Positions 9,083 to 22,053 of a DNA stretch of 64,000 bases are shown piece by piece. The translations under genes and the position numbers were made by a program. The stretch spans positions 109,363 through 173,362 of the forward strand of contig NZ_JASCTH010000026.1 of the NCBI RefSeq assembly GCF_030009775.1, in the 5' to 3' direction. Position 1 is the first letter of the stretch. The number at the start of each line of letters is the position of its first letter. The stretch is from Actinoplanes sandaracinus (GTDB lineage: Bacteria > Actinomycetota > Actinomycetes > Mycobacteriales > Micromonosporaceae). The notes beneath the pieces are model-generated. The model was not told the DNA's origin and made no database searches. It was given only the letters and a program-made list of their open reading frames with translations.

Positions 9083-9346
9083 TCAAGGGTTGTCAGTCGC
9101 CTCGGCGGTCAGCAGGCCGGCGTTGATCTCCCGCATGGCGATGGAGAGCGGCTTCTCCTGCGGGGTGGTCTCCACCAGCGGACCGACATATTCCAGCAGG
9201 CCCTCGCCGAGCTGGCTGTAGTAGGCGTTGACCTGGCGGGCGCGCTTGGCCGCGAAGATCACCAGCGAGTACTTCGACGAGGTCTTGTCGAGGAGCTCGT
9301 CGATCGGCGGGTTGGTGATGCCTTCGGGGTTCGCGATGGTTCCCAC
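9083..9346 (-). CDS. rpoZ: RNA polymerase omega subunit
   Basis: Small RNA polymerase subunit that aids folding and assembly of the beta' subunit. It shows the conserved core PPIDELLDKTSSKYSLVIFA followed by AAKRARQVNAYY, as in actinobacterial omega. I place the start at the GTG at 9346 (giving about 87 residues beginning GTIANPEGI), with AGGA ten bases upstream and 13 bases clear of the gmk stop. An upstream start at 9376 would add ten residues and overlap gmk. Confidence 0.93.
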   Translation of the reverse strand: MGTIANPEGITNPPIDELLDKTSSKYSLVIFAAKRARQVNAYYSQLGEGLLEYVGPLVETTPQEKPLSIAMREINAGLLTAEATDNP

Positions 9347-9359
9347 TGTGGTGAAATCC

Positions 9360-9953
9360 TTAATGCTCGTGTGCAAGGTATAACGAACCGAGTAATCCTA
9401 CCAGCTCGTCAGCCGCACGTTCGACGAAGTCGTTGACGACGGTGTGGTCGAACTCTGATTCCGCGGCGAGTTCCTCGTCCGCGTGCGCCAGACGGCGCTT
9501 GATCGTCTCCTCGTCGTCGGTCCCCCGGCCGACCAGGCGGCGGTGGAGCTCCTCGACGCTCGGCGGGGCGAGGAAGACCAGCTGCGCCTCCGGCATCGCC
9601 GCACGCACCTGCCGGGCGCCCTGAAGGTCGATCTTCAGCAAAACGGGCCGGCCCTGATGGAGCCAGCCCTCGACCTGTGCCCGGGGCGTGCCGTAGAGGT
9701 TGCCCGCGAATTCCGCCCACTCCAGCAGTTGCCCGCCGTCGACCAGGCGCTGAAACTCGGACCTGGTCACGAAGTGGTAGTGCTCGCCGTCGGTCTCGTA
9801 GTCGCGTTTCTTGCGGGTTGTCACCGACACCGAGAGTTTGATCCACGGCGAGCGCAGCCGGACAAACTCGATCACACTGTCCTTTCCGACCCCTGAGGGG
9901 CCGGAAAGGACAGTGAGGCGGGCTGCCGGCTGCGCGTCGTCATCCATGCTCAC
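9360..9953 (-). CDS. gmk: Guanylate kinase
   Basis: Phosphorylates GMP to GDP with ATP. The P-loop SGPSGVGKDS is near residues 17-26; GKD rather than GKS/T follows actinobacterial practice. Typical GMP-binding elements follow: SVTTRKKRDYETDGEHYHFV (about 43-62) and LLEWAEFAGNLYGTP. The length is 197 residues. It sits between mihF and rpoZ, which is the standard order in actinobacteria. Confidence 0.96.
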   Translation of the reverse strand: MSMDDDAQPAARLTVLSGPSGVGKDSVIEFVRLRSPWIKLSVSVTTRKKRDYETDGEHYHFVTRSEFQRLVDGGQLLEWAEFAGNLYGTPRAQVEGWLHQGRPVLLKIDLQGARQVRAAMPEAQLVFLAPPSVEELHRRLVGRGTDDEETIKRRLAHADEELAAESEFDHTVVNDFVERAADELVGLLGSLYLAHEH

Positions 9954-9979
9954 GGCTCATTCCTACACGAGCCCATGAG

Positions 9980-10297
9980 TCAGTTCGCAGCGAACTCCCC
10001 CAGGAGGGCCTTGCGCTGCTGGTCGCCGAGACCCCGGAGCCGGCGGCTCTCGGCGATCTTCAGCTTCTCCATGATCTGGGTCGCACGGATCTTGCCGATG
10101 CCCGGCAGCGCCTGAAGCACGGCCGAGACCTTCAGCTTGCCGACGACCTCGTCGCCCTCCGCGCGCTCGAGCACGGCGGCGAGGGTGGTCTTGCCGGACT
10201 TGAGCTGTTCCTTCAGCTCAGCCCGAGCCTTGCGGACTTCCGCAGCCTTCTCCAGCGCGGCTTGGCGCTGTTCGGGGCTCAGTGACGGGAGCGGCAC
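9980..10297 (-). CDS. mihF: Actinobacterial integration host factor
   Basis: A small basic nucleoid-associated protein unrelated to enterobacterial IHF; it bends DNA and is essential in mycobacteria and known as sIHF in Streptomyces. The 105-residue protein has a long charged N-terminal helix and a helix-two-turns-helix DNA-binding part around VLQALPGIGKIRATQIMEKL (about 61-80), ending RRLRGLGDQQRKALL. The GTG at 10297 is supported by GAGGAG six or so bases upstream. The 184 bases upstream hold two palindromes and probably its own promoter. Confidence 0.96.
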   Translation of the reverse strand: MPLPSLSPEQRQAALEKAAEVRKARAELKEQLKSGKTTLAAVLERAEGDEVVGKLKVSAVLQALPGIGKIRATQIMEKLKIAESRRLRGLGDQQRKALLGEFAAN

Positions 10298-10386
10298 CAG
10301 TTCTCCTCAGGTCCCTTACGCGGCGGTGGTTCAATACCGGCGCTTCTGTGAAACGTGGTGTGCCAGGGAACCAAAGGGGCATGTGG

Positions 10387-10445
10387 TTCCCGGCGCCGGG
10401 AAAACTAGCGGTCAAAGCTGGTTTCGGCAACGTGGGGGTACCCCC
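10387..10445. promoter_or_regulatory. Two perfect palindromes upstream of mihF
   Basis: A 16-bp perfect palindrome (TTCCCGGCGCCGGGAA, 10387-10402) and a 12-bp perfect palindrome (GGGGGTACCCCC, 10434-10445) lie between the pyrF stop and mihF. They could form a terminator for the pyr operon, a protein-binding site at a mihF promoter, or both. The sequence alone does not decide. Confidence 0.45.
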
Positions 10446-10481
10446 GGTCCGGCTCTTCGGGAGGCTGCTAAGCAGGCCGTT

Positions 10482-11312
10482 TCACCCGAGGGCGGCGCGG
10501 CAGCCGGCCAGAACTCGGTCCGCGGCGGCCCGCAGATCGGCGATTCCGGGGCCCGCGGCGAGAACCTCGCGTGAGTACGACGGCAACACGTTGTGAAGGC
10601 TCTCACCGAAGACCGCGCGCAGGTCATCGGGCGTCCCGCCCTGCGCTCCGAGGCCCGGCGCGAGCAGCGGGCCGTTGACCGCAGAGAGGTCGTGGCCGGT
10701 CTCGCCGATCGTCGCGCCGACCACGAGGCCGAGGCTGCCGAGTGGCTCCGCACCCGCGTTGACCTGGGAAATCTCATCGATCACAGTCTGCGCGACAGTT
10801 TTTCCGGACGGCGTGACGGCGTGCTGGACGGCCGGGCCCTCGGGGTTGGAAGTCAGCGCGAGAACGAAGACGCCACCCCCGTGAGCGGCCGCCAGGTCGA
10901 ACGCCGGCTGCAGAGATCCGACTCCGAGATAGGGACTCACAGTAATCGCGTCGGAACAGAGAGTGCTCTCCGGATTCAGATACGCGTCGGCGTACGCGGC
11001 CATCGTCGAACCGATGTCGCCCCGTTTCACGTCGAGCAGGACGATCGCGCCGGCCTCTCGCGACTGTCGGATAGTTGACTCAAGAACAGCGACGCCACGT
11101 GACCCAAATCTCTCAAAAAATGCGGACTGTGGCTTCAGAACGGCCACCCGATCGGCCAGCGCCTCGACCACCGTACGGGCGAAGCGCTCCAGGCCGGCGA
11201 TGTCGTCGGAGAGTCCCCAACGGGCCAACAGAGAGGCGTGCGGATCGATGCCGACACACAGCGGGCCACGCTCCGCTACCGCCGCGTGCAGTCGTTCACC
11301 GAAGGTCTCCAT
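10482..11312 (-). CDS. pyrF: Orotidine 5'-phosphate decarboxylase (mycobacterial-type)
   Basis: Last step of UMP synthesis. The 276-residue protein belongs to the longer subfamily found in actinobacteria. VLLDVKRGDIGSTMAAYADA near residues 92-111 contains the catalytic Lys-Asp pairs, and PGLGAQGGTPDDL near the C-terminus binds phosphate. I use the ATG at 11312; a TTG two codons earlier (11318) is also possible. It is the last pyrimidine gene of the operon, after bioA. Confidence 0.95.
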   Translation of the reverse strand: METFGERLHAAVAERGPLCVGIDPHASLLARWGLSDDIAGLERFARTVVEALADRVAVLKPQSAFFERFGSRGVAVLESTIRQSREAGAIVLLDVKRGDIGSTMAAYADAYLNPESTLCSDAITVSPYLGVGSLQPAFDLAAAHGGGVFVLALTSNPEGPAVQHAVTPSGKTVAQTVIDEISQVNAGAEPLGSLGLVVGATIGETGHDLSAVNGPLLAPGLGAQGGTPDDLRAVFGESLHNVLPSYSREVLAAGPGIADLRAAADRVLAGCRAALG

Positions 11313-11332
11313 GAGCAATTCCCTCTCGCGTG

Positions 11333-12745
11333 TCAGCTAGCCGCCACCGCGGCGGCGATTCCCGCGGTAATGCGGGCCACGTCGGCGTCGTCCGTGACGA
11401 ACGGCGGCATGGTGTAGATCAGGTCCCGGAACGGCCGCAGCCAGACGCCCTCGGCCACCGCCGCCGCGGTCGCCGCCGGCACGTCCACGTCGTGCTCCAG
11501 CTGGACCACCCCGATGGCGCCCAGGACACGCACGTCAGCGACCCCTCGCGCGCCGCGTAGCGGCTCCAGGCCGCTTCGCAGGGCCTTTTCGATCATCGGT
11601 ACGCGCTCGGCCCACCCGCCGGCGCGTAAGAGGCTCAGAGAGGCCCCGGCGACCGCGCACGCGAGCGGGTTCCCCATGAAGGTCGGGCCGTGCGCCAGTC
11701 CACCGCCCTCCCCGGCTGAAATCGCGGTCGCCACCTCACCGGTGCAGAGCGTCGCCGCCAGGGTCAGGTATCCGCCGGTCAGCGCTTTGCCCAGGCACAT
11801 GATGTCCGGGCTCACACCGGCGTGATCGGCCCCGAAGAACCGGCCGGTCCGGCCGAACCCGGTGGCGATCTCGTCGAAGATCAGGAAGATCCCGTGCGCG
11901 GCGGTCGCCTCGCGCAGCACCCGCAGGTATTCCGGATGGTGGAACCGCATGCCGCCCGCGCCCTGCACCACCGGCTCGACGATCACCGCGGCGATCTCGC
12001 CGGAGTGCCGCTCGATCATGTCGGTCAGCGCGGTGGCGTAGCCGTCGTCCCACTCCGCCGGTGGCGCCTCCGCGAAGATCTGCGCAGGCAGCACCCCGGT
12101 CCAGAGGCTGTGCATGCCGCCGACCGGATCGCAGACACTCATCGGGTGAAAAGTATCGCCGTGATATCCGCCACGCCAGGTGGCCAGACGGCTCCGGCCC
12201 GGCCGGCCGAGGGCCCGCTGGGCCTGCAACGCCATCTTGATCGCCACCTCGACCCCGACCGAGCCGGAGTCGCAGAGGAAGACGTGCTCCAGCCCCGGCG
12301 GGGTGATCTCGACCAACTCGGCGGCCAGCCGGATCGCCGGCTCGTGGGTCAGCCCGCCGAACATCACGTGGCTCATCCGGCCGGCCTGCCCGGTCAGCGC
12401 CGCGTCGAGAACCGGGTGCCGGTAGCCGTGGATCGCCGCCCACCAGGACGACATCCCGTCCACCAGTTCCCGGCCGTCGGCCAGGCGCAGGCGCACGCCC
12501 TCGGCGCTCTCCACCAGGTAGGGGTCGCTGCGGCCGGGCATCGGCCCATAGGGATGCCAGACGTGCGCCCGGTCCAGCGCCAGCAGCCGCGCCGCGCCGG
12601 CCCCGTCCATGCCGGCCCCGTCCGCGCTGGGCCCGCTCGGGCCGGGCCTCTCCCGCCACGCGGCATCCGCGCCACCCCTGTCCGGGCCGGCCGGCCCGGA
12701 CAGGTGGTCGAGCGCGAGATCGTCGTCGCGCCCGGTGGCGGTCAC
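11333..12745 (-). CDS. bioA: Adenosylmethionine-8-amino-7-oxononanoate aminotransferase
   Basis: PLP enzyme of biotin synthesis that moves an amino group from SAM to KAPA, giving DAPA. BioA-type features include HVWHPYGPM near residue 60, MSSWWAAIHGYRHP, WRGGYHGDTFHPMSV, FDEIATGFGRTGRFFGAD and the PLP lysine in LGKALTGGYLTL. The first 55 residues are Gly/Ala-rich and not conserved; an internal ATG at 12610 is an alternative start. The GTG at 12745 overlaps the pyrD stop (GTGA), arguing for translational coupling. A biotin gene inside a pyrimidine operon is odd, with no other bio gene in the window. Confidence 0.93.
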   Translation of the reverse strand: MTATGRDDDLALDHLSGPAGPDRGGADAAWRERPGPSGPSADGAGMDGAGAARLLALDRAHVWHPYGPMPGRSDPYLVESAEGVRLRLADGRELVDGMSSWWAAIHGYRHPVLDAALTGQAGRMSHVMFGGLTHEPAIRLAAELVEITPPGLEHVFLCDSGSVGVEVAIKMALQAQRALGRPGRSRLATWRGGYHGDTFHPMSVCDPVGGMHSLWTGVLPAQIFAEAPPAEWDDGYATALTDMIERHSGEIAAVIVEPVVQGAGGMRFHHPEYLRVLREATAAHGIFLIFDEIATGFGRTGRFFGADHAGVSPDIMCLGKALTGGYLTLAATLCTGEVATAISAGEGGGLAHGPTFMGNPLACAVAGASLSLLRAGGWAERVPMIEKALRSGLEPLRGARGVADVRVLGAIGVVQLEHDVDVPAATAAAVAEGVWLRPFRDLIYTMPPFVTDDADVARITAGIAAAVAAS

Positions 12746-13785
12746 CGCGCGGCTGCGGTCCGCACCGGGCGGGCGCCGCGGGCGACCGCCTTGACAAGAT
12801 CGGGCCCCCGGTAGATGAACCCGGTGTAGAGCTGGACCAGCGACGCCCCGGCGTCGAGGAGCCGGGACGCGTCGTCAGCCGACATGATCCCGCCCACCCC
12901 GATGATCGGCAGGCGGCCACCGCTCTCGGTGTGCACGAACCGCACCACCTGGCGGGACCGGGCGGTCAGCGGCGCCCCGGACAGGCCGCCGGCCTCGCTC
13001 GCCAGGTGCCGGTCGGCCGGGGCCAGCCCGTCACGTGACAGCGTGGTGTTCGTCGCGATGATGCCGGCCGCACCGTGCGCCAGGCAGACCTCCAGCAGCT
13101 CGGCGATCGCCGGCTCGGTCAGGTCGGGAGCGATCTTGACGAGCACCGGCACGGGACCGGCCAGCGCCTGCAGCAGGGCCCCGATCGAGTCCTTGTCCTG
13201 CAGGGTCCGCAAGCCGGGAGTGTTCGGCGACGACACGTTGACCGCGATGTAGTCGGCGTAGGACTGCAGAAGGCGGTACGAGGCGAGGTAGTCCTCGACC
13301 GCGTCCTCCAACGGCGTCACCTTCGACTTGCCGAGGGAGACACCGATCGGCACCGGCCGCTTGGCCGACCCCGGTGGGCCCAGCTCGGCCAGGCGCTCGG
13401 CCAGGGCGGCCGCGCCGGCGTTGTTGAAGCCCATCCGGTTGACGATGCCCTCGCTGTCCTTGGCCCGGAACAGGCGTGGCTTGTCGTTGCCCGGCTGCGG
13501 TTTCGCGGTGACCGTGCCGACCTCGACGAAGCCGAAGCCGAGCGCCGGCCACGCCTGCAGGGCGACCCCGTTCTTGTCGACGCCGGCGGCCAGGCCGACC
13601 CGGTTCGGGAACCGGACGCCGAAGACGTCGACCGGGGCGGAGAACGCGTACCGCCGGCGCAGGGCCGCAAGAGCCGGGGCGGGCAGCTGGGCGAGCCGGT
13701 TCAGCGTCCACTCGTGGGCGTGCTCGGCGTCGCCGCCGCCCAGCCGGAACAGCGCCGGCCGGGCGACGTCGGTGAAGAAGTTCAC
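12742..13785 (-). CDS. pyrD: Dihydroorotate dehydrogenase (quinone), class 2
   Basis: Oxidises dihydroorotate to orotate and passes electrons to membrane quinones. The 347-residue length and the N-terminal helical extension (FFTDVARPALFRL) mark class 2. The FMN barrel shows GLAAGVDKNG, GFVEVGTVT, GVSLGKSK and VNVSSPNTPGLRTLQ (about 180-194, with the class 2 catalytic Ser region), and GVGGI near 287. The GTG at 13785 is 23 bases after carB. It overlaps bioA by 4 bases. Confidence 0.96.
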   Translation of the reverse strand: MNFFTDVARPALFRLGGGDAEHAHEWTLNRLAQLPAPALAALRRRYAFSAPVDVFGVRFPNRVGLAAGVDKNGVALQAWPALGFGFVEVGTVTAKPQPGNDKPRLFRAKDSEGIVNRMGFNNAGAAALAERLAELGPPGSAKRPVPIGVSLGKSKVTPLEDAVEDYLASYRLLQSYADYIAVNVSSPNTPGLRTLQDKDSIGALLQALAGPVPVLVKIAPDLTEPAIAELLEVCLAHGAAGIIATNTTLSRDGLAPADRHLASEAGGLSGAPLTARSRQVVRFVHTESGGRLPIIGVGGIMSADDASRLLDAGASLVQLYTGFIYRGPDLVKAVARGARPVRTAAAR

Positions 13786-13808
13786 CTAGACCACCTTCGT
13801 CGTGACGG

Positions 13809-17126
<3,318 letters not shown>

Positions 17127-17131
17127 TCGCG

Positions 17132-18241
17132 TCAGCCCTTCTTTTCCACAAGGTCAACGAAGCGGTCGAACAGGTAATCCGCGTCGTGCGGGCCGGCGGC
17201 GGCCTCGGGGTGGTACTGGACGGTGAAGGCCGGGACCTCGAGGCCCCGCAGGCCCTCCACCACGTTGTCGTTCAGGCAGACGTGCGAGACCTCGACACCA
17301 CCGAACTCGGTGTCGATCCGCTCGCCGATCGGGGCGTCCACCGCGAAACCGTGGTTGTGGCTGGTCACCTCGACCTTGCCGGTGGTCTTGTCGAACACCG
17401 GCTGGTTGATGCCTCGGTGGCCGTACCCCAGCTTGTAGGTGCCGAAGCCGAGCGCCCGGCCGAGGATCTGGCTGCCGAAGCAGATGCCGAACAGCGGCAC
17501 CCGGCGGCGCATGACCTCCCGCGCGAGGGCGACCGGTCCGTCGGCGGTCGCCGGGTCACCGGGGCCGGGCGAGAAGAAGACCGCGTCGGGGCTGACCGCG
17601 AGCAGGTCCTCGATCGAGGAAGACGCCGGGAAGATGTGCGTGGTGACGCCCCGCGCGGCGAGCCGGCGGGACACGTTGCGCTTGATGCCCAGGTCGAGGG
17701 CGGCGACCGTGTAACGGTGCTCGCCCTCGGCCTTCACCGTGTAGCGGTCGCCGGTGGTGACCTGTGCGGAGAGGTCCGCGCCGAGCATCTGCGGCTGGGC
17801 CAGGACCCGCTGCTGCAGCTCTTTCGGGTCGAGGTCGAGCGAGGAGATGCCGGCCCGCATGGCGCCGCGCTCCCGCAGGTGCCGGGTGAGGGCGCGGGTG
17901 TCGACACCGCTGATCCCCACGACGCCCTCGGCGGCCAAACGGTCGCCCAGGTCGCCGGTGGAGCGCCAGTTGGACGGGCGGCGGGCCGGGTCGCGAACCA
18001 CGTAGCCGGCGACCCAGATGCGGTCGGACTCGTCGTCCTCGCCGTTGACGCCGGTGTTGCCGATCTGCGGCGCCGTCTGCACCACGACCTGCCGGTGGAA
18101 CGACGGGTCGGTCAGCGTCTCCTGGTAGCCGGTCATGCCGGTGGTGAACACCGCCTCGCCGAACGTCTCGCCCACCGCGCCGTAGGCGGAGCCGTGGAAC
18201 GTGCGCCCGTCCTCCAGGACGAGGATCGCTTTCGAGGTCAC
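17132..18241 (-). CDS. carA: Carbamoyl-phosphate synthase small (glutaminase) subunit
   Basis: Hydrolyses glutamine and channels ammonia to CarB. The 369-residue protein has the N-terminal CarA domain (ILVLEDGRTFHGSAYG near the start) and a class I glutamine amidotransferase domain with the nucleophile in FGICFGSQILGRALG and the His/Glu in VQYHPEAAAGP. I chose the GTG at 18241: it overlaps the pyrC stop as GTGA, has GGAAGG upstream, and gives the normal length. An open frame continues to 18580 but the added sequence is pyrC read out of frame. Confidence 0.97.
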   Translation of the reverse strand: MTSKAILVLEDGRTFHGSAYGAVGETFGEAVFTTGMTGYQETLTDPSFHRQVVVQTAPQIGNTGVNGEDDESDRIWVAGYVVRDPARRPSNWRSTGDLGDRLAAEGVVGISGVDTRALTRHLRERGAMRAGISSLDLDPKELQQRVLAQPQMLGADLSAQVTTGDRYTVKAEGEHRYTVAALDLGIKRNVSRRLAARGVTTHIFPASSSIEDLLAVSPDAVFFSPGPGDPATADGPVALAREVMRRRVPLFGICFGSQILGRALGFGTYKLGYGHRGINQPVFDKTTGKVEVTSHNHGFAVDAPIGERIDTEFGGVEVSHVCLNDNVVEGLRGLEVPAFTVQYHPEAAAGPHDADYLFDRFVDLVEKKG

Positions 18242-19505
18242 TTGACTGCCTTCCCGTCCAGAACCGTCGCTTCGCCCCTGAGGAAGGTCGCCACGATGCG
18301 ACCGGGCAGGGTGTGACCCGCGTACGGCGTGTTGCGGCTGCGGCTGGCCAGCTCCGCCGGGTCGACGACCCAGCGGGCGGCCGGGTCCACCAGCGTGAGG
18401 TTGGCCGGCGTGCCGGCCCGCGTCAGGTCGCCGCCGTGGGAGTCCAGCCCGGCGATGCGGGCCGGCGCGATCGACATGCGGTCGGCGATCAGCTCCCACT
18501 TCGGGCCGAAGACGCTCAGCACGATCGGCAGCGCGGTCTCCAGGCCGAGCATGCCGGGCCGCGCGTACGACCACTCGCACTCCTTGTCCTGCACGGCGTG
18601 CGGCGCGTGGTCGGTGGCCACCACGTCGATCACTCCGTCCAGCAGAGCCTGGCGCAGGGCTTCGACGTCCTTACGTGTACGCAACGGGGGGTTGACCTTG
18701 AAGACCGGGTCGTAGCCGGACGCGAGCTCGTCGGTGAGCAGCAGGTGATGCGGGGTGACCTCGGCCGTCACGCGGACGCCGCGTGCCTTGGCCTGGCGCA
18801 GCACCTCGACCGACCCGGCGGTGGAGACGTGGCAGACGTGCAGGCGGCTGCCGACGTGCTCGGCCAGGAGCACGTCGCGGGCGATGATCGCCTCCTCGGC
18901 GACCGCCGGCCAGCCGGTGAGGCCGAGCCGCGTGCTGACCTCGCCCTCGTGCATCTGGGCGCCCTCGGTCAGGCGCGGCTCCTCGGCGTGCTGGGCGATG
19001 ACGCCGTCGAACGCCTTCACGTACTCCAGAGCGCGGCGCATCAGCTTGGGGTCGGCGACGCAGAAACCGTCGTCGGAGAAGATTCGCACCCCTGCCGCGG
19101 AGGAGGCCATCGCGCCCAACTCGGCCATCTGCTTGCCGGCCAGGCCGACCGTGACGGCGCCGATCGGCTGCACGTCGACCAGGCCGGCCTCGCGGCCCAG
19201 CCGCCAGACTTGCTCGACCACGCCGGCGGTGTCGGCGACCGGCGAGGTGTTCGCCATCGCGCAGACCGCGGTGTAGCCACCGAGGGCGGCGGCACGGGAA
19301 CCGGTCTCGACGGTCTCGGCGTCTTCCCGGCCGGGCTCGCGCAGGTGGGTGTGCACGTCCACCAGGCCGGGCAGGGCGACCAGGCCGGACGCGTCGATGA
19401 CCTCGGCGTCCTGGCCGGCCGGCTCGGCGGAGATCACGCCGTCCGAGATGTGCAGATCGGTCGGCGCGGCGCCGAGGATCGAGACGCCCTTGAGCAGGTA
19501 CGCCA

Positions 19506-19506
<1 letters not shown>
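18238..19506 (-). CDS. pyrC: Dihydroorotase
   Basis: Closes carbamoyl-aspartate to dihydroorotate. A 422-residue class I amidohydrolase with metal ligands in VDVHTHLREPGRED (about 56-69), the CHVSTAGSVE strand and the ATDHAPHAV aspartate (about 305). The ATG at 19506 shares one base with the pyrB stop (TGATG) and has GGGAGG six bases upstream; a GTG one codon earlier is possible. In some actinobacteria the enzyme associates with PyrB. Confidence 0.97.
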
Positions 19507-20422
<916 letters not shown>

Positions 20423-20426
<4 letters not shown>

Positions 20427-20983
20427 GTGAGGCCTCCGATCAGCTTGACCTCGTCGGCGCCGTCGGTCTCGGTGAGAGTCACCTTGACGCTCTCGCTGAG
20501 CGCCGTCGGGATGTTCTTGCCCACGTAGTCGGCGCGGATCGGCAACTGCCGGTGACCGCGATCGACCAGGACCGCGAGCTGCACCGAGCTGGGCCGGCCG
20601 ATGTCGTTGAGGGCGTCCAGGGCGGCGCGCGCCGACCGGCCGGAGAAGAGGACGTCGTCGACGAGGATGACGCGCAGGCCGTCGATGCCGCCGGGCGGCA
20701 GCTCGGTCTTGCCCAGCGCGCGGGTGGCTTTCAGCCGCAGGTCGTCGCGGTAGAGCGTGATGTCGAGAGAGCCCACCGGCACGTCGACGCCTTCGAAGGC
20801 GTGAATCCGGGCGGCGAGGCGGTGCGCGAGCGGGACTCCGCGGGTCGGGATGCCGAGCAGAACCGTCCCGGTGGCGCCGGAGGTCTTCTCCAGAATCTGG
20901 TGGGCGATCCGGTCGACGACCCGGTGCAGGTCGGACTCCGCCAGAATGATCTTGCTAGGTGCGTCTGCGCGTGGTTGTGCCAC
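20423..20983 (-). CDS. pyrR: Pyrimidine operon regulator/uracil phosphoribosyltransferase PyrR
   Basis: RNA-binding regulator that binds pyr mRNA when UMP is high, with weak uracil phosphoribosyltransferase activity. The 186-residue protein has the PRPP-binding motif VILVDDVLFSGRSARAALD (about 104-122) and GIPTRGVPLAHRLA. The GTG at 20983 has a strong AAGGAGG seven bases upstream; the frame runs open to 21136 but that part is untranslated leader. It is first in the operon and lies just behind a PyrR-type RNA loop (20997-21016). Confidence 0.97.
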
Positions 20984-20989
20984 GGCGGA

Positions 20990-21016
20990 CCTCCTTCCCC
21001 GCCTCACGGGACGGGT
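20990..21016 (-). promoter_or_regulatory. PyrR-binding RNA loop abutting the pyrR Shine-Dalgarno
   Basis: On the minus strand the leader reads CCCG-UCCCGUGAGG-CGGG (plus 20997-21015), matching the core of the PyrR binding loop (UCCNGNGAGGY) with a short closing stem. The AAGGAGG ribosome site of pyrR (20990-20996) begins at the foot of the stem. No terminator/antiterminator pair follows, so PyrR binding probably blocks ribosome entry rather than transcription, as proposed for actinobacteria. The RNA match is seen; the mechanism is inferred. Confidence 0.75.
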
Positions 21017-21196
21017 CGTTAAAGGATGTCGGTCGGGCCGGAAGAACAAAGACCCGATGGCTGACGCTACGTTACCAGTGGCCGGATCGTTGACCATGGT
21101 GACGTGCCTGACTGGAGCACACCGGACAAATCCCACCGTCTAGGGATACAGCCGGTTACTTTGGTGCGGCCCGCGCGACTCATCGGTAACCAACAC

Positions 21197-21225
21197 TTGA
21201 CCGGCGGTCGCAAACTCCGTACCGT
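21197..21225 (+). promoter_or_regulatory. Probable vegetative promoter of bldD
   Basis: TTGACC (21197-21202), a 17-base spacer and TACCGT (21220-21225) form a plausible sigma-70-type promoter 64 bases before bldD. BldD represses its own gene in Streptomyces, but I did not find a clean match to its palindromic site here. Confidence 0.5.
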
Positions 21226-21289
21226 CACGCAGCGTAGCGAACCGTGAGGAAAGAACCCTCCGGGCCAGCACAGTACCGGGAGTGTCCAT

Positions 21290-21778
21290 ATGCCGTCTGA
21301 GTACGCGAAGTCGCTGGGCGCTCGCCTGCGCTCCATCCGCCAGCAGCAGGGCCTGTCCCTGCAGGGCGTCGAAGAGAAGTCCAACGGCCGCTGGAAAGCG
21401 GTCGTGGTCGGCTCATACGAGCGGGGCGACCGCGCGGTAACCGTCTCGCGCCTTGCCGAACTGGCCGATTTCTACCGTGTGCCCGTCTCCGAGCTGCTGC
21501 CCGACGGCAGTGGCATCCGACTCGAGGCCACTAACAAGATCGTTCTGGACCTCGAGAAGCTGTACGACACCACCGGCGAGGACCTCGCCTATGTGGCGCG
21601 GTACGCCCGTGCGATCCAGCAGCAGCGCGGCGACTACAACGGCCGCGTCCTCTCCATCCGCGCCGACGACCTGCGCGCGCTCGCGATCGTCTACGACATC
21701 TCGCCGTCCGGCCTCATCGAGCGCCTGACCGAGCAGGGCGTCCTGGTCGCCGACCCGCGCGCATTCTTCGCCAGCTGA
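21290..21778 (+). CDS. bldD: BldD, c-di-GMP-responsive developmental regulator
   Basis: Master repressor of sporulation genes in filamentous actinomycetes; dimerises around c-di-GMP. The 162-residue protein has an N-terminal XRE helix-turn-helix (about 5-70: LGARLRSIRQQQGLSLQGVE) and a C-terminal domain with the bipartite c-di-GMP signature RGD-8 residues-RADD (about 110-124). GGGAG lies seven bases before the ATG. It is transcribed alone, divergent from the pyr operon, with its own promoter and terminator. This is the best single marker that the host differentiates. Confidence 0.96.
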   Translation: MPSEYAKSLGARLRSIRQQQGLSLQGVEEKSNGRWKAVVVGSYERGDRAVTVSRLAELADFYRVPVSELLPDGSGIRLEATNKIVLDLEKLYDTTGEDLAYVARYARAIQQQRGDYNGRVLSIRADDLRALAIVYDISPSGLIERLTEQGVLVADPRAFFAS

Positions 21779-21855
21779 GGAATTCACAAGCGGAAAGCCG
21801 GCTCACCCGCTGAGCCAGCTGCACAAAATCAGCAACACCCCGTAGCGCCCCCCGT

Positions 21856-21884
21856 AAAGCCCGCGTCCCCCCGACGCGGGCTTT
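21856..21884 (+). terminator. Terminator of bldD
   Basis: A 12-bp perfect stem (AAAGCCCGCGTC, 21856-21867, with its complement 21873-21884) around a CCCCC loop lies 77 bases after the bldD stop. The stem ends in TTT and is followed by CGCATTT. Confidence 0.85.
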
Positions 21885-22053
21885 CGCATTTCCCACCCCA
21901 CCCCACCCCGCCGCCGCTGCCACCACTGCTGCCACCGCTCGATCTTGTGAACTTTGGGTGCTCCGTGCCCGTAGAAATCCACAAGATCGAAGGTTTTCCA
22001 CAGGCAAGCGCCCAAGATCAGCAGCAGACGCGGCAATCGGGCAGGGTCGAGAG

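Noticed and set aside
18242..18580. Upstream extension of CarA
   Set aside because: It is pyrC read out of frame; the GTG at 18241 has a ribosome site and gives the usual length.
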